A DNA stretch of 64,000 nucleotides from positions 3,156,001 to 3,220,000 of the forward strand of contig NZ_AP024355.1 of the NCBI RefSeq assembly GCF_019704135.1. The letters are read 5' to 3'. A program made the translations under genes and the position numbers. This document shows positions 1 through 8,624 of the stretch, in pieces. The notes under the pieces were generated by a model that was not told where the DNA came from, ran no database searches, and saw nothing but the letters and a program-made list of their open reading frames with translations. The DNA comes from Desulfuromonas versatilis (GTDB lineage Bacteria > Desulfobacterota > Desulfuromonadia > Desulfuromonadales > NIT-T3). Numbering within the stretch: the first letter of the stretch is position 1; every line of letters starts with the position of its first letter.

Positions 1-1195
1 GCCGCCGGGCGAATTCCTCGCGCTCGGCCGCCGAGGCGTGGGGACCGACCAGCATCCCGTAGCCGCCCGATTCGTTGACCGCCTTGACCACCAGCTTGTC
101 CAGGTTCTCGAGCACGTACTTGAGCTCCTCCTCGCGCCAGCACCCGTAGGTGGGGACGTTGCGGATGATCGCCTCCTCGCCGAGGTAGTACTTGATGATT
201 TCGGGCACGTAGGCATAGATGGCCTTGTCGTCGGCAACCCCGGTTCCCGGGGCGTTGGCAAGGGCGACCCGCCCTTTCTGGTAGGCCTCCATCAGGCCGG
301 GTACGCCAAGCATGGAATCGGGCCGGAACACCTTGGGATCGATGAAATCGTCGTCGATTCGTCGGTAGATGACGTCCACCCTTTCCAGCCCCTTGGTGGT
401 GCGCAACATCACCTCGCCCCGGTTCACCACCAGGTCGCGCCCCTCCACCAGCTGCACGCCCATCTGCTGGGCCAGGAAGCTGTGCTCGAAATAGGCCGAG
501 TTGTAGATGCCAGGGGTCCAGACCGCTACCACGGGGTCACGGACGTTGCGCGGCGCCAGTCCCTGCAGCATGTCGAGCAGCCGGCTTGGATAGTCGGTGA
601 CCGGCTGGACGCTGCAGGCCTCGAAGACCATGGGAAAGGTGCGCTTCATCACCAGGCGGTTTTCCAGCACGTAGGAGACCCCGGAGGGGCAGCGCAGGTT
701 GTCCTCCAGCACGTAGTAATGGCCGTCGCTGCCGCGCACCAGGTCGGTGCCGGTAATGTGGCACCAGATGCCCCGCGGCGGCTTGAGGCCGATGCAGGGC
801 TTGCGGTAGCCCGCGGCGGAGAAGACCAGGTCGGCCGGGACGACGTTATCCTTGATGATTTTCTGCTCGTTGTAGACGTCGTTTATGAACAGGTTCAGGG
901 CATGGACCCGCTGCTTGAGCCCCTGTTCCATGATCGTCCACTCGTCCCCCTGGACAATACGCGGGATGATGTCGAAGGGGAAGATCCGCTCGGTTCCGGA
1001 TTCATCGCCGTAGACGCTGAAGGTGATCCCCAGGTGCAGCAGCGCCCGCTCGGCGGCGCGCTGACGGCGCATCAGTTCTTCGGCAGGCAGGGAGTTGATC
1101 CGTTCCACCACCAGGTCGGCGCCGGGCCGCGGCCTCCCCTTGTCGTCGAACATCTCGTCGAAAAAATTTTCAGTCTGGTACCCGTCGAACTTCAT
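1..1195 (-). CDS. Circularly permuted ATP-grasp type 2 protein (DUF404/DUF407), 3' end cut by window
   Basis: Reading the minus strand from the ATG at 1195 gives an open frame to the window edge (about 398 residues, C-terminus missing). It starts [16 protein letters not shown] and contains stretches typical of the CP_ATPgrasp_2 family: [10 protein letters not shown], a long [19 protein letters not shown] block, [17 protein letters not shown], and [11 protein letters not shown]. In many bacteria this family is encoded with an alpha-E protein and a transglutaminase-like protein in a putative peptide-modification cluster; those partners would lie to the left, outside the window. The start has a strong ribosome site (GGAAGGTGGG) a few bases upstream and a good promoter at 1230-1258. 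The substrate is not known. Confidence 0.85.
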   Translation of the reverse strand, partial: MKFDGYQTENFFDEMFDDKGRPRPGADLVVERINSLPAEELMRRQRAAERALLHLGITFSVYGDESGTERIFPFDIIPRIVQGDEWTIMEQGLKQRVHALNLFINDVYNEQKIIKDNVVPADLVFSAAGYRKPCIGLKPPRGIWCHITGTDLVRGSDGHYYVLEDNLRCPSGVSYVLENRLVMKRTFPMVFEACSVQPVTDYPSRLLDMLQGLAPRNVRDPVVAVWTPGIYNSAYFEHSFLAQQMGVQLVEGRDLVVNRGEVMLRTTKGLERVDVIYRRIDDDFIDPKVFRPDSMLGVPGLMEAYQKGRVALANAPGTGVADDKAIYAYVPEIIKYYLGEEAIIRNVPTYGCWREEELKYVLENLDKLVVKAVNESGGYGMLVGPHASAAEREEFARR

Positions 1196-1229
1196 AGAAA
1201 CCCACCTTCCAAAAAAAATTGTAGATTAA

Positions 1230-1258
1230 ATTAAAACCGGAAAAACCGGCGAAGTCAA
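1230..1258 (-). promoter_or_regulatory. Sigma70-type promoter for the ATP-grasp gene
   Basis: On the minus strand, TTGACT (1253-1258) and TTTAAT (1230-1235) are separated by exactly 17 bases. The predicted start of transcription lies about 30 bases before the ATG at 1195. Confidence 0.6.
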
Positions 1259-1360
1259 ATCGGCCAGGCTACCGTGGGCAGGGGTGCTTTTTTCCCCCAC
1301 ACAAGGTCCGGGTCGGGTTAAAATACCGCTTCAGTCATCCGCATGGGGAGCGCATATTTG

Positions 1361-1996
1361 ATGGTTAAGGGGATATTCTGGGACAATGACGGGGTGCTGG
1401 TCGATACCGAGCACCTCTATTTTCAGGCCACCGCCGAGGTGCTGGCAGAAGCCGGCATCGAACTGAGCCGGGAGACATTCATCGAGATCTCCCTGCGCCG
1501 CGGCGAGAGCGTATTCTGCCTGGCCGAGGACCGGGGCTGCGGCGTTCAGCAGCGCGAACAGATGCGCCTGCGCCGCAACGCCCGTTACGGCGAGTTGCTG
1601 CGCGGCAAGAAACACACCCTCGACGGGGTCGAAGAGACTTTGCAGGCCCTGCACGGGCGCTGCCTGATGGCGGTGGTCACCAGCTCACGCCGCGACCATT
1701 TCGAGATCATCCACGAAAACTCAGGGCTGCTCGGCTATTTCGACTTTATCCTGACCCGCGAGGATTACACCCACTCCAAGCCCCACCCCGAACCCTACCT
1801 GAGCGCCCTGAAGCGCAGCGGGCTGCCGGCCGAACGGTGTCTGGTCGTGGAAGACTCGGAGCGGGGCCTGCAGGCGGCGGTGAGTGCCGGCCTGCGCTGT
1901 CTGGTCACCCCGGGGGAGCTGACCCGGGGGGGGGATTTCACCGCCGCCTGGCAGGTCCTCGAGGACGTTCGCCAAGTACCGCTCCTGGTCCGCTGA
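1361..1996 (+). CDS. HAD-superfamily hydrolase, beta-phosphoglucomutase-like
   Basis: 211 residues. All four HAD motifs are visible: DNDGVLVDTE near the N-terminus (nucleophile and acid/base aspartates), VTSS in the middle (motif II), the lysine in HSKPHPEPYL (motif III), and VVEDSERGLQAA (motif IV). The helical cap between motifs I and II matches the sugar-phosphate phosphatase/phosphomutase subgroup. I chose the ATG at 1361 over one at 1343 because GGGGAG at 1345-1350 sits 10 bases upstream and the protein then starts MVKGIFWDND as usual. The gene stands alone between the ATP-grasp gene (divergent) and a non-coding stretch with terminators. The substrate cannot be told from sequence. Confidence 0.85.
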   Translation: MVKGIFWDNDGVLVDTEHLYFQATAEVLAEAGIELSRETFIEISLRRGESVFCLAEDRGCGVQQREQMRLRRNARYGELLRGKKHTLDGVEETLQALHGRCLMAVVTSSRRDHFEIIHENSGLLGYFDFILTREDYTHSKPHPEPYLSALKRSGLPAERCLVVEDSERGLQAAVSAGLRCLVTPGELTRGGDFTAAWQVLEDVRQVPLLVR

Positions 1997-2069
1997 GCCG
2001 CTCCGCAGCAGCCTGCCAGCCCCCTGTTCGGCCCGGTCCGGCTGTTTTTTCCGATTCCTGATTTTTTTC

Positions 2070-2098
2070 TTGAAATCTCCGGACCGGACCGCTAGTAT
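2070..2098 (+). promoter_or_regulatory. Sigma70-type promoter ahead of a short terminated unit
   Basis: TTGAAA (2070-2075), 17-base spacer, TAGTAT (2093-2098). No gene start follows; the next element is an intrinsic terminator at 2137-2180, so this promoter would drive a transcript of about 75 bases. Confidence 0.5.
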
Positions 2099-2104
2099 GA
2101 GCCC

Positions 2105-2180
2105 CAACTTCGGCCTGCATGTCAGTCCGTAGGGTTGACCCCGTGTACCCCCCCCCTCCGTACACGGGGTCTTTTATTTT
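2105..2180 (+). ncRNA. Candidate small RNA 1
   Basis: Defined only by the promoter at 2070-2098 and the terminator at 2137-2180. No convincing open reading frame with a ribosome site lies inside. The terminator loop is a run of C followed by TCC, potentially complementary to GGAGG ribosome sites. It matches no RNA family that I recognise. It could instead be just the terminator region of the HAD gene. Confidence 0.35.
2137..2180 (+). terminator. Intrinsic terminator, C-rich loop
   Basis: Perfect 12-bp inverted repeat GACCCCGTGTAC (2137-2148) / GTACACGGGGTC (2160-2171), an 11-base C-rich loop, then TTTTATTTT. It would end transcription from the HAD gene and from the promoter at 2070-2098. Confidence 0.8.
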
Positions 2181-2254
2181 CCGCCTCCTGGCATTGCTGT
2201 GCCTCTCCCCCGAAAAAAGATTAAACCAAAATAATAAATTTCCTTCTGCTCGAC

Positions 2255-2282
2255 TTGATTCCGCTAACAAGTCGGATAGAAT
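2255..2282 (+). promoter_or_regulatory. Possible promoter ahead of a second short terminated unit
   Basis: TTGATT (2255-2260), 16-base spacer, TAGAAT (2277-2282), followed about 70 bases later by a terminator. Weaker than the promoter at 2070-2098 because the spacer is one base short. Confidence 0.4.
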
Positions 2283-2289
2283 GGTCAGC

Positions 2290-2358
2290 ATGTTCCCCTG
2301 GCTCCCCAAGCCAGGGGGGTTTTGCCCCGTGATCCCCCTCCTTCACGGGGCTTTTTTT
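2290..2358 (+). ncRNA. Candidate small RNA 2
   Basis: Lies between the possible promoter at 2255-2282 and the terminator at 2324-2358. It begins with a first hairpin, CCCCTGGCT (2295-2303) / AGCCAGGGG (2309-2317), followed by the terminator hairpin. Its terminator loop is also C-rich (TCCCCCTCCT), like that of the unit at 2105-2180. Confidence 0.33.
2324..2358 (+). terminator. Intrinsic terminator
   Basis: Inverted repeat GCCCCGTGA (2324-2332) / TCACGGGGC (2343-2351) followed by seven T. It lies about 100 bases ahead of the next gene on the same strand. Confidence 0.8.
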
Positions 2359-2455
2359 GTTTGCTTCCCTTCCCCGCCCCCGCCATCCGCCACGCGTTTT
2401 CCGCTACAATAGATAAAAGCCTCCCATGCCAAAATTCTTCAGCAGGAGCCCAGCC

Positions 2456-4609
2456 ATGACCTCCAGGCCAACCCGGGAAGACCAGGTCGCCCGGCTTTCC
2501 CGAATCGATAAAGCCCAGCTGCCGGCCGACGGCGGCGAACTCTTCAACCGCCTGATCTTCGAAAAAAGTCCCTACCTGCTGCAGCACGCCGAAAACCCGG
2601 TGGATTGGCATCCCTGGGGCGAGGAGGCTTTCGCCCGCGCGCAGGCGGAAGACAAGGCGGTGTTTCTCTCCATCGGCTATTCGACCTGCCACTGGTGCCA
2701 CGTCATGGAGCATGAGAGTTTCGAGGACGAGGAGGTCGCCGCCGTTCTCAACCGCAACTTCATTTCCATCAAGGTGGACCGGGAGGAACGGCCCGACATC
2801 GACAATGCCTACATGAGCGTCTGCCAGATGATGACGGGCAGCGGCGGCTGGCCGCTCAACCTGGTGCTGACTCCAGAGCGCAGGCCTTTTTTCGCCGCAA
2901 CCTACATCCCCAAGACCTCCCGGGGGGGGATGGTCGGCATGATCCAGCTGATGAGGAAGATCGCCGAACTCTGGCGCGCAGACCGCCCCCGCCTGGAAAC
3001 CACCGGTCAGGAAGTAGGCCGGGCCCTGCAGCGCCTGGAGCAGGAAGCCCATGACCGCCAGCCGCTCAGCGACCTGCCGCTGCGCAAGGGGTTCAACGAT
3101 TTTCTCGACAGCTTCGACCGGCAGCACGCCGGCTTCGGCAGCGCGCCCAAGTTCCCCACCCCCCACAACCTGGCACTGCTGCTGCGCATCGGGCAGCGCT
3201 TCGGCAGGCCGCAGGCCGCCGACATGGCCCTGCAGACCCTGCAGGCGATGCGCCTGGGGGGCATCTTCGACCAGGTCGGCTTCGGCATCCACCGCTACTC
3301 GGTCGACGCACGCTGGCTGGTGCCGCATTTCGAAAAAATGCTCTACGACCAGGCGCTGGTCGCCTCGGCTGCACTCGACGGCTTCCAGGTCGGCGGCGAC
3401 GGGTTCCACGCCCAGACCGCCCGGGAGATCCTGGAATACCTGCTGCGTGACCTGCGGGATCTGGAGGGTGGATTCTACTGCGGCGAAGACGCCGATTCAG
3501 AAGGGGCCGAAGGGACCTTCTACCTCTGGACGCCCGAGCAGGTCGAGCAGGTGCTCGGCGCCGACCTGGCCAAGGTCTTCTGCCGCAGCTACGACATTAC
3601 CGACCAGGGAAATTTCGAAGGGAAAAACATCCCCCACCTGGAACAGGACGTGGGAGCGCTGGCAGACCGGGTCGGTGTCGACCCGGCGCACCTGGCCGAC
3701 CTGCTCGGCGAGGCGCGACAGAAGCTGTTTGCCGCCAGGGAAAAGCGGATCCGCCCCCACCGCGACGATAAGGTGCTGACCGGCTGGAACGGTCTGGCCA
3801 TCGCGGCCCTGGCCCGGGCCGGAGCCCTGCTTGGCGAGCCGCGCTTCATCGCCGCGGCGCAGGCCGCGGCGGATTTCGTCCTGACCCGCCTGCGTGGCAG
3901 CGACGGCCGCCTGCTGCGCCGCTGGCGCCTCGGCGAAGCGGCGATCCCGGGGTTTCTCGAGGACTATGCTTTTTTCGTCTGGGGACTGATCGAACTGCAC
4001 CAGGCGACCTTCGTCACCGAGCGCCTGGCCCAGGCGCTGGAACTGAACGGGGAGATGGAACGGCTGTTCGCCGATGGTCAGGGGGGCTTTTTCGATACCG
4101 GCAGCGACGCCGAGTTCGTGCTCAGCCGGGGGCGCTCGATCCACGACGGCGCCATCCCTTCGGCAGGATCTGTGGCGGCGCTCAACCTGCTGCGCCTGGG
4201 CCGGCTGACCGGCGACCTGTCCCTCGAGGAGCGCGGCCAGCAGCTGCTCAGTCTGCGCTTCGGGCAGATGGCCGCCCACCCCCAGGCCTACAGCCAGGCC
4301 CTGATCGCCCTGGACTTCGCCCTCGGCCCGGCCATCCAGGTGGTCCTCGTCTCGGGCAGCGACGGCAGCCCTCCCGAGGAACTGCTCAAAGAGCTGCGCC
4401 GGCGCCTGCTGCCCACAGCGGTGGTGCTGCTGACCCACCCCGGCGACCGCGAGTTGGAGAGTCTCGCCCCCCTGGTCGCCGGCAAGCAGCCGGTCAAAGG
4501 CCGGGCGGCGGCCTACGTCTGCATAGACAGAGCCTGCCGGGAGCCGGTGACAACAGGGGAGGAGCTGGCAGCCCTGCTGGACGCCCTTCGCGCCGATGGT
4601 GACGGCTGA
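2456..4609 (+). CDS. Thioredoxin-fold DUF255 protein (YyaL / SPATA20 / SSP411 family)
   Basis: 717 residues, the usual length of the family. The N-terminal third is a thioredoxin-like domain (Thioredox_DsbH, DUF255) with [20 protein letters not shown], the redox motif [14 protein letters not shown] and the conserved block [11 protein letters not shown]; the rest is an alpha/alpha six-barrel like that of sugar epimerases and glycosidases ([41 protein letters not shown]). I prefer the ATG at 2456 because AGGAG at 2444-2448 lies 7 bases upstream; the ATG at 2426 has no ribosome site. Cytosolic, no signal peptide. The family is widespread but its reaction is unknown. Confidence 0.9.
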   Translation: MTSRPTREDQVARLSRIDKAQLPADGGELFNRLIFEKSPYLLQHAENPVDWHPWGEEAFARAQAEDKAVFLSIGYSTCHWCHVMEHESFEDEEVAAVLNRNFISIKVDREERPDIDNAYMSVCQMMTGSGGWPLNLVLTPERRPFFAATYIPKTSRGGMVGMIQLMRKIAELWRADRPRLETTGQEVGRALQRLEQEAHDRQPLSDLPLRKGFNDFLDSFDRQHAGFGSAPKFPTPHNLALLLRIGQRFGRPQAADMALQTLQAMRLGGIFDQVGFGIHRYSVDARWLVPHFEKMLYDQALVASAALDGFQVGGDGFHAQTAREILEYLLRDLRDLEGGFYCGEDADSEGAEGTFYLWTPEQVEQVLGADLAKVFCRSYDITDQGNFEGKNIPHLEQDVGALADRVGVDPAHLADLLGEARQKLFAAREKRIRPHRDDKVLTGWNGLAIAALARAGALLGEPRFIAAAQAAADFVLTRLRGSDGRLLRRWRLGEAAIPGFLEDYAFFVWGLIELHQATFVTERLAQALELNGEMERLFADGQGGFFDTGSDAEFVLSRGRSIHDGAIPSAGSVAALNLLRLGRLTGDLSLEERGQQLLSLRFGQMAAHPQAYSQALIALDFALGPAIQVVLVSGSDGSPPEELLKELRRRLLPTAVVLLTHPGDRELESLAPLVAGKQPVKGRAAAYVCIDRACREPVTTGEELAALLDALRADGDG

Positions 4610-4644
4610 CGCCTGCCAGGACTCACGGATCGAGGTTTAGGCAA

Positions 4645-6294
4645 TCAACCCTGCAGCACCTTGAGCAGGTGCGGGACCAGCTGCTTTTTGCGGGAGAGGA
4701 CCCCTTTCAATTCGAAGAGGTTCTCGCCCACCTGGGGATAGCCCATCAGGTAGGGAAGCTCCTTGCCGCCGAGGCCCAGCAGCAGGCTGGTCCCCTGGAC
4801 GATGTCGGTGATCAGCAGCCCGGCCACGTCAAGCTTACGTTCCTGGCGCAGCTGCTCGAGGTTTTCGGTGATCCGTTCGCGCATGTTGTGGAATTCGTGG
4901 AAGCTGACCACCTCGACCTGCCCCACCCCGAAGCTGCGGTCGCCGGCCTGGTACTCCTTGAAATCGGCCAGCAGCAGGTGGCGGATGCTGGGGTAAGCAC
5001 CAAGGGCGCTGCCTGCGGCAAAGATGCGCTGGCCGAATTCCTGGGGGTCGCGGTCGCAGAGCGTTCCGAGCCAGGCGGCGATCTCCCGGTCGATCTCGGT
5101 GGTGGTGGGTGACTTGAGGATCACGGTGTCGGAAAGCAGTCCGGCCAGCATCAACCCGGCGATCTGCGGCTCTGGCTCCAACCCGCACTGGCGGTAAAGG
5201 GTGGCGACCACGGTGCAGGTGCTGCCCAGGGGCTGGTTGATGAAGCGGATCGGGTAGTCGGTGTGGAAATTGCCGAGCCGATGGTGGTCCACCACCTCGC
5301 GAATCTCCACCTTGTCGGCCCCGGCCACGGCCTGGGAAAGCTCGTTGTGATCCACCAGGATCAACTTCACCGGCGAGGAGGCCAGCAGGTTGCTTTTGGT
5401 GGCCACCGCCGCCACTTTCCCCTCGGCGTCGAGCACCACCACGCCCGGGTCCTGGGTGTGCAACAGCTTGAGTTTCAGGTCGTCCAGGCGCTCGTTGAGG
5501 CCGGCGGACTGGAAATCCTCCTTCACCAGGTTGCGCACCGGCGTCGAGAGGCGGGTCAGCCAGGTACTGGTCGCCGAATCGTAGGGAGTGGAGAGAATCG
5601 TCACCCCGTTGCGCCGCCCCTTTTCCACGATTTCCGGATCGACGGGCAGGTTCCCGGTAACCACCAGGATGCGCACGCCGATGTCCACGGCCTGTTCGAG
5701 GATCAGCCGCCGGTCGCCGGTGATCAGGATCATCCGGCGCGGGTCGAGCCCCTGCATTTTTTCCCGGAAGGTGGAACTGGCCATGGCACCGACATACAGA
5801 TCGAAGCTGCCTGTCTCATCCCCGTCGGCCAGGTGCAGGGGGGTGGCCTTGAGGCACTGGCAGATGGAGTCGGCGGAGGTGAGCACCTGCCGGATCTCCT
5901 CCTCGCGCGCCGGGATCAGAAAACGCTCCGAAACCCGTTTGAGAAACAGCAGCCCGAGCGGCCGCCGCTCTCCATCGATGACCGGCAGCATGCGGATGCT
6001 GTGGCGGTGAAACAGCTCCAGCGCCTGGGAAAGCGGCGCATCGCCGGCAACGGTGACGACCCGCTCGCCGATCACGTCGCGCACCCGGGGGTAGACATCG
6101 ACCAGCAGCTGGGGGACCTGCACGCCGAGGGTCTCCAGGACGAACTCGGTCTGGCGGTTGATGTCCCCCGCGCGACCGGGCCTGATCTCGGCCAGTCCCT
6201 GGCGCTCGCGCAACCGGGCATAGGCGATGGCGCTGCAGATGGAATCGGTGTCCGGGTTTTTGTGTCCGATGACGAAATACTGTTCTTGTTTCAT
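4645..6294 (-). CDS. Manganese-dependent inorganic diphosphatase (family II) with CBS and DRTGG domains
   Basis: 549 residues. The DHH-type start GHKNPDTDSICSAIAYA and the later VDHNELSQAV and EVVDHHRLGNFHTDYPIRF segments carry the metal-binding Asp/His residues of family II pyrophosphatases; the DHHA2 domain is at the C-terminus. Between the two DHH halves (about residues 70-300) sits a regulatory insert: a CBS pair with a DRTGG domain (TGDRRLILEQAVDIGVRILVVTG). In characterised homologues this insert binds adenine nucleotides and controls activity. The enzyme hydrolyses pyrophosphate to phosphate in the cytosol. It is the last gene of a minus-strand operon, 13 bases after the DUF3108 gene. 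Confidence 0.9.
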   Translation of the reverse strand: MKQEQYFVIGHKNPDTDSICSAIAYARLRERQGLAEIRPGRAGDINRQTEFVLETLGVQVPQLLVDVYPRVRDVIGERVVTVAGDAPLSQALELFHRHSIRMLPVIDGERRPLGLLFLKRVSERFLIPAREEEIRQVLTSADSICQCLKATPLHLADGDETGSFDLYVGAMASSTFREKMQGLDPRRMILITGDRRLILEQAVDIGVRILVVTGNLPVDPEIVEKGRRNGVTILSTPYDSATSTWLTRLSTPVRNLVKEDFQSAGLNERLDDLKLKLLHTQDPGVVVLDAEGKVAAVATKSNLLASSPVKLILVDHNELSQAVAGADKVEIREVVDHHRLGNFHTDYPIRFINQPLGSTCTVVATLYRQCGLEPEPQIAGLMLAGLLSDTVILKSPTTTEIDREIAAWLGTLCDRDPQEFGQRIFAAGSALGAYPSIRHLLLADFKEYQAGDRSFGVGQVEVVSFHEFHNMRERITENLEQLRQERKLDVAGLLITDIVQGTSLLLGLGGKELPYLMGYPQVGENLFELKGVLSRKKQLVPHLLKVLQG

Positions 6295-6307
6295 TTGGCT
6301 TCCTCGG

Positions 6308-7123
6308 TTAATTCCGGTCCCGCAGAGTACCTTTCACGTCTCCGAGCCCGATGATATTTTCCACGATCCCCCGCGCGGGGCGACCGAAATTGTCGAACCA
6401 GACGTACACCGAACCACCGCCGGTGTCGAACACCTCTTCATCCACATCGACCCGCGCCAGCACTCCCCCTTTGGGGAAGAAGTCCAGCTTGGAGCGCTGC
6501 CGGTCGGTCAGGATTTCCACGACGATCTCCCCCTCACCCTTGCGGCTGAACGCCGGGATCACGAAGCGCTGCCCCGACTGGACCGGACCGAAAAAACCGG
6601 CACGAAAATTAAAGAAGGCCGTCAGGATGTCGTTGGGCGGATTTTCGGCCTGCATCGGGAGGCTCTGCTCGCCGTAGACCTCTCCCTCGCGGATCTTCTG
6701 GAAAACCACCCGGTGCCCGGGGTAGTCGAAGCGGTACAGTTTGCCGCGATTGCTTTTTTCCGCCCCCTTGCCCTTGATGATGAGCGACTCGTGCTGCAGC
6801 GAGCGCAATCGCCCTTCCGGGCCTATCTCCATGTGCGAAACATAGCGCTGCAGACGGTCACGGGTCAGCCATGCCGCCACCCCCAGGGTGCGTGCCTCGA
6901 GCGTCGCCACGAAGGTCCCCGGCCGCTCCCCGGGCCGCAGAGAGAGCTCCCCCTCGGCGAGCCGGTCAAACCACAGAAATGAGATATCGTAGGTGAGCAC
7001 TTCGCCAACCAGCGCTTCCAACGGAGCGGGGCCGGAACTGAGATTAGCCTGGGGCTGTGCCTCGGCCGCCATCCCCTTCCCGGTGGCCAGAAGCAACAAC
7101 AGAAGCAGCAGGCTGTATTTCAT
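6308..7123 (-). CDS. DUF3108 periplasmic protein
   Basis: 271 residues. A clear signal peptide (MKYSLLLLLLLLATGKGMAAEA) precedes a beta-rich domain with DUF3108 features: LTYDISFLWFDRLAEGEL, a repeated layout of paired strands, and the C-terminal GRPARGIVENI. The track-independent GTG at 7135 is in frame, but the ATG at 7123 gives a proper signal peptide and has GAGG 6 bases upstream. It lies between the CaCA antiporter and the pyrophosphatase, all on the minus strand and almost touching, so it is probably co-transcribed. The function of DUF3108 is unknown; an envelope role is inferred from the signal peptide only. Confidence 0.8.
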   Translation of the reverse strand: MKYSLLLLLLLLATGKGMAAEAQPQANLSSGPAPLEALVGEVLTYDISFLWFDRLAEGELSLRPGERPGTFVATLEARTLGVAAWLTRDRLQRYVSHMEIGPEGRLRSLQHESLIIKGKGAEKSNRGKLYRFDYPGHRVVFQKIREGEVYGEQSLPMQAENPPNDILTAFFNFRAGFFGPVQSGQRFVIPAFSRKGEGEIVVEILTDRQRSKLDFFPKGGVLARVDVDEEVFDTGGGSVYVWFDNFGRPARGIVENIIGLGDVKGTLRDRN

Positions 7124-7131
7124 GGCGCACC

Positions 7132-8073
7132 TCACAGGAAAAGAGCCAGAATGAAGGCTGAATAGGCGCAGAGCAGCAGCCCCCCCTTGACCGGCCCCAA
7201 GCTCAGCCGATGCCGGGCCAGGGGAAGCAGGGCGACGCTGAACAGGAGCATGACCGGCAGTTCGAAACGCAAAACCCCGGGGTCAATGGCCAGCGGCCGA
7301 ATCATCGGGCAGATCCCGAGCACGAACAGGATATTGAAGATATTGCTGCCGATCACGTTGCCCAGGCTGATGTCCATCTGCCCCCTGGCGGCACTGACCA
7401 GCGAAGCGGCCAACTCCGGAAGGCTGGTCCCCAGGGCCACGATGCTGATGCCGATCACCAGCTCCGAGATGCCGAAGCCGCGGGCAATGGTCACCGCCGA
7501 GCGGACCATCAGTTCGGCGCCGGCCCCGAGCCCGCCCATGCCGATCAGGATGAGCAGCAGATCCTTGTTGCGCGAAGCCCTCTCCCTGGCCACCAGCGCC
7601 TCGGGGGCCGGCCGTTCCAGCCCCTGTTCCCGGGCCCGGCGCAGGCAGTAGCCCAGGAAAACCGCCAGCAGCAGAAACAGCAACAGCCCTTCACCGAAGG
7701 TGAGCCTGCCGTCCAAAGCGAACAGGAACAGCAGAAGCGAAGCCCCGATCATGAAAGGCAGCTCCCGCTTCAGGGTACTCGGGGGGACCGCCAGGGGCTT
7801 GAGCAGCGCCGCCGCTCCCAGGATCAGTCCGATATTAGCCACGTTTGAACCGATGATGTTGCCCGCGGCGATATCGGAGGAGCCCCTGAGCGCGGCGGAC
7901 AGAGAAACCATCAGCTCCGGCATGCTGGTGGCGAACGCCACAATGGTCATACCGATGATAAGAGGGCGCACTCCAAAGGACAGGGCGAGCCGGGAACTGC
8001 CCTTGACCAGGCTTTCAGCGCCGAAATAGAGCACCAGCAGTCCGCTGACGAACAGCGCTGCGGCCAAAACCAT
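7132..8073 (-). CDS. Calcium/sodium antiporter, CaCA family (YrbG-like)
   Basis: 313 residues, about ten hydrophobic segments. The two inverted alpha-repeats that form the ion site are obvious: GMTIVAFATSMPELMVSL near residue 45 and GISIVALGTSLPELAASL near residue 210, both with the essential PE pair. These proteins exchange Ca2+ or other cations for Na+ across the inner membrane. The ATG at 8073 was chosen over an upstream in-frame start at 8163 because AGAGGA sits 8 bases before it and the upstream extension is Cys-rich and unlike the family. First gene of a three-gene minus-strand operon. Confidence 0.9.
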   Translation of the reverse strand: MVLAAALFVSGLLVLYFGAESLVKGSSRLALSFGVRPLIIGMTIVAFATSMPELMVSLSAALRGSSDIAAGNIIGSNVANIGLILGAAALLKPLAVPPSTLKRELPFMIGASLLLFLFALDGRLTFGEGLLLFLLLAVFLGYCLRRAREQGLERPAPEALVARERASRNKDLLLILIGMGGLGAGAELMVRSAVTIARGFGISELVIGISIVALGTSLPELAASLVSAARGQMDISLGNVIGSNIFNILFVLGICPMIRPLAIDPGVLRFELPVMLLFSVALLPLARHRLSLGPVKGGLLLCAYSAFILALFL

Positions 8074-8241
8074 AATTACATCCTCTCTCACCGTCCGGGT
8101 CATGGGCCAGCACCCGGAACCGCAACAGCGGGCATAGATACAACGCTGTTGCGGATAAGGCAAGTGTTTTCCCGGGACGCCGCCCGCTTTCCAGGGGAAG
8201 AAACCGTCGAGGTTGCCTCCCTGCCGCGGACCGCTTCCCGC

Positions 8242-8271
8242 TTGACATTCACCGCCGTTGCTTACTATGAT
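8242..8271 (+). promoter_or_regulatory. Promoter for the arsR-type regulator operon
   Basis: TTGACA (8242-8247), 18-base spacer, TATGAT (8266-8271), about 50 bases before the ATG at 8322. An AT-rich, weakly palindromic stretch (8278-8297) lies just downstream of the -10 box and is the likely place for an autoregulatory operator; I could not define a clean inverted repeat. Confidence 0.6.
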
Positions 8272-8321
8272 CGGAAAAATTCATATATTTGGTTATTTCC
8301 CCTCAGGCAAAGAGGTTATTG

Positions 8322-8624
8322 ATGGAGCAGGTTGAATTTGACAAGATGCAGAGTTTCGACCGGGAGGCCGAAATTCTCAAAGTTCTCGGCCACCCGGTGC
8401 GCCTGAAAATAGTTGCCGGGCTGCTCTCCCAGAGCTGCAACGTCAAGAAGATCTGGGAATGCCTGGGGCTTCCCCAGGCCACCGTTTCCCAGCACCTGGC
8501 CCTGCTGAAGAACAAGAGGATCATCGAAGGCCGGCGCGACGGGGTCGAGGTCTATTACCACGTCATCAGCGAGGAGGCCAGCCGGATCGTTGGAGCGCTG
8601 TTCGAAGCGGGCCCCTGCAAGTGA
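8322..8624 (+). CDS. ArsR/SmtB-family transcriptional regulator
   Basis: 100 residues, a single winged helix-turn-helix domain: ILKVLGHPVRLKIVAGL, the recognition helix LPQATVSQHLALLKNK, and the wing RRDGVEVYYHV. Three cysteines are present: Cys39 (QSCNV) and Cys47 (WECLG) next to the recognition region, and Cys99 two residues from the end (GPCK). Cysteines at the first place resemble the metal site of ArsR sensors, and a C-terminal Cys is a feature of sulfide or redox sensors such as SqrR/BigR, so the inducer could be a metal, metalloid or sulfur species. The ATG at 8322 is preceded by AGAGG with 6-base spacing. The stop codon overlaps the start of the next gene. Confidence 0.85.
   Translation: MEQVEFDKMQSFDREAEILKVLGHPVRLKIVAGLLSQSCNVKKIWECLGLPQATVSQHLALLKNKRIIEGRRDGVEVYYHVISEEASRIVGALFEAGPCK

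Noticed and set aside
38-1234. 398-codon open frame on the plus strand, and similar long frames opposite xseA, dxs, bioF, gspE and lon
   Set aside because: They lie antisense to genes with clear family motifs, have His/Gln/Gly-rich composition typical of the complement of GC-rich codons, and lack ribosome sites.
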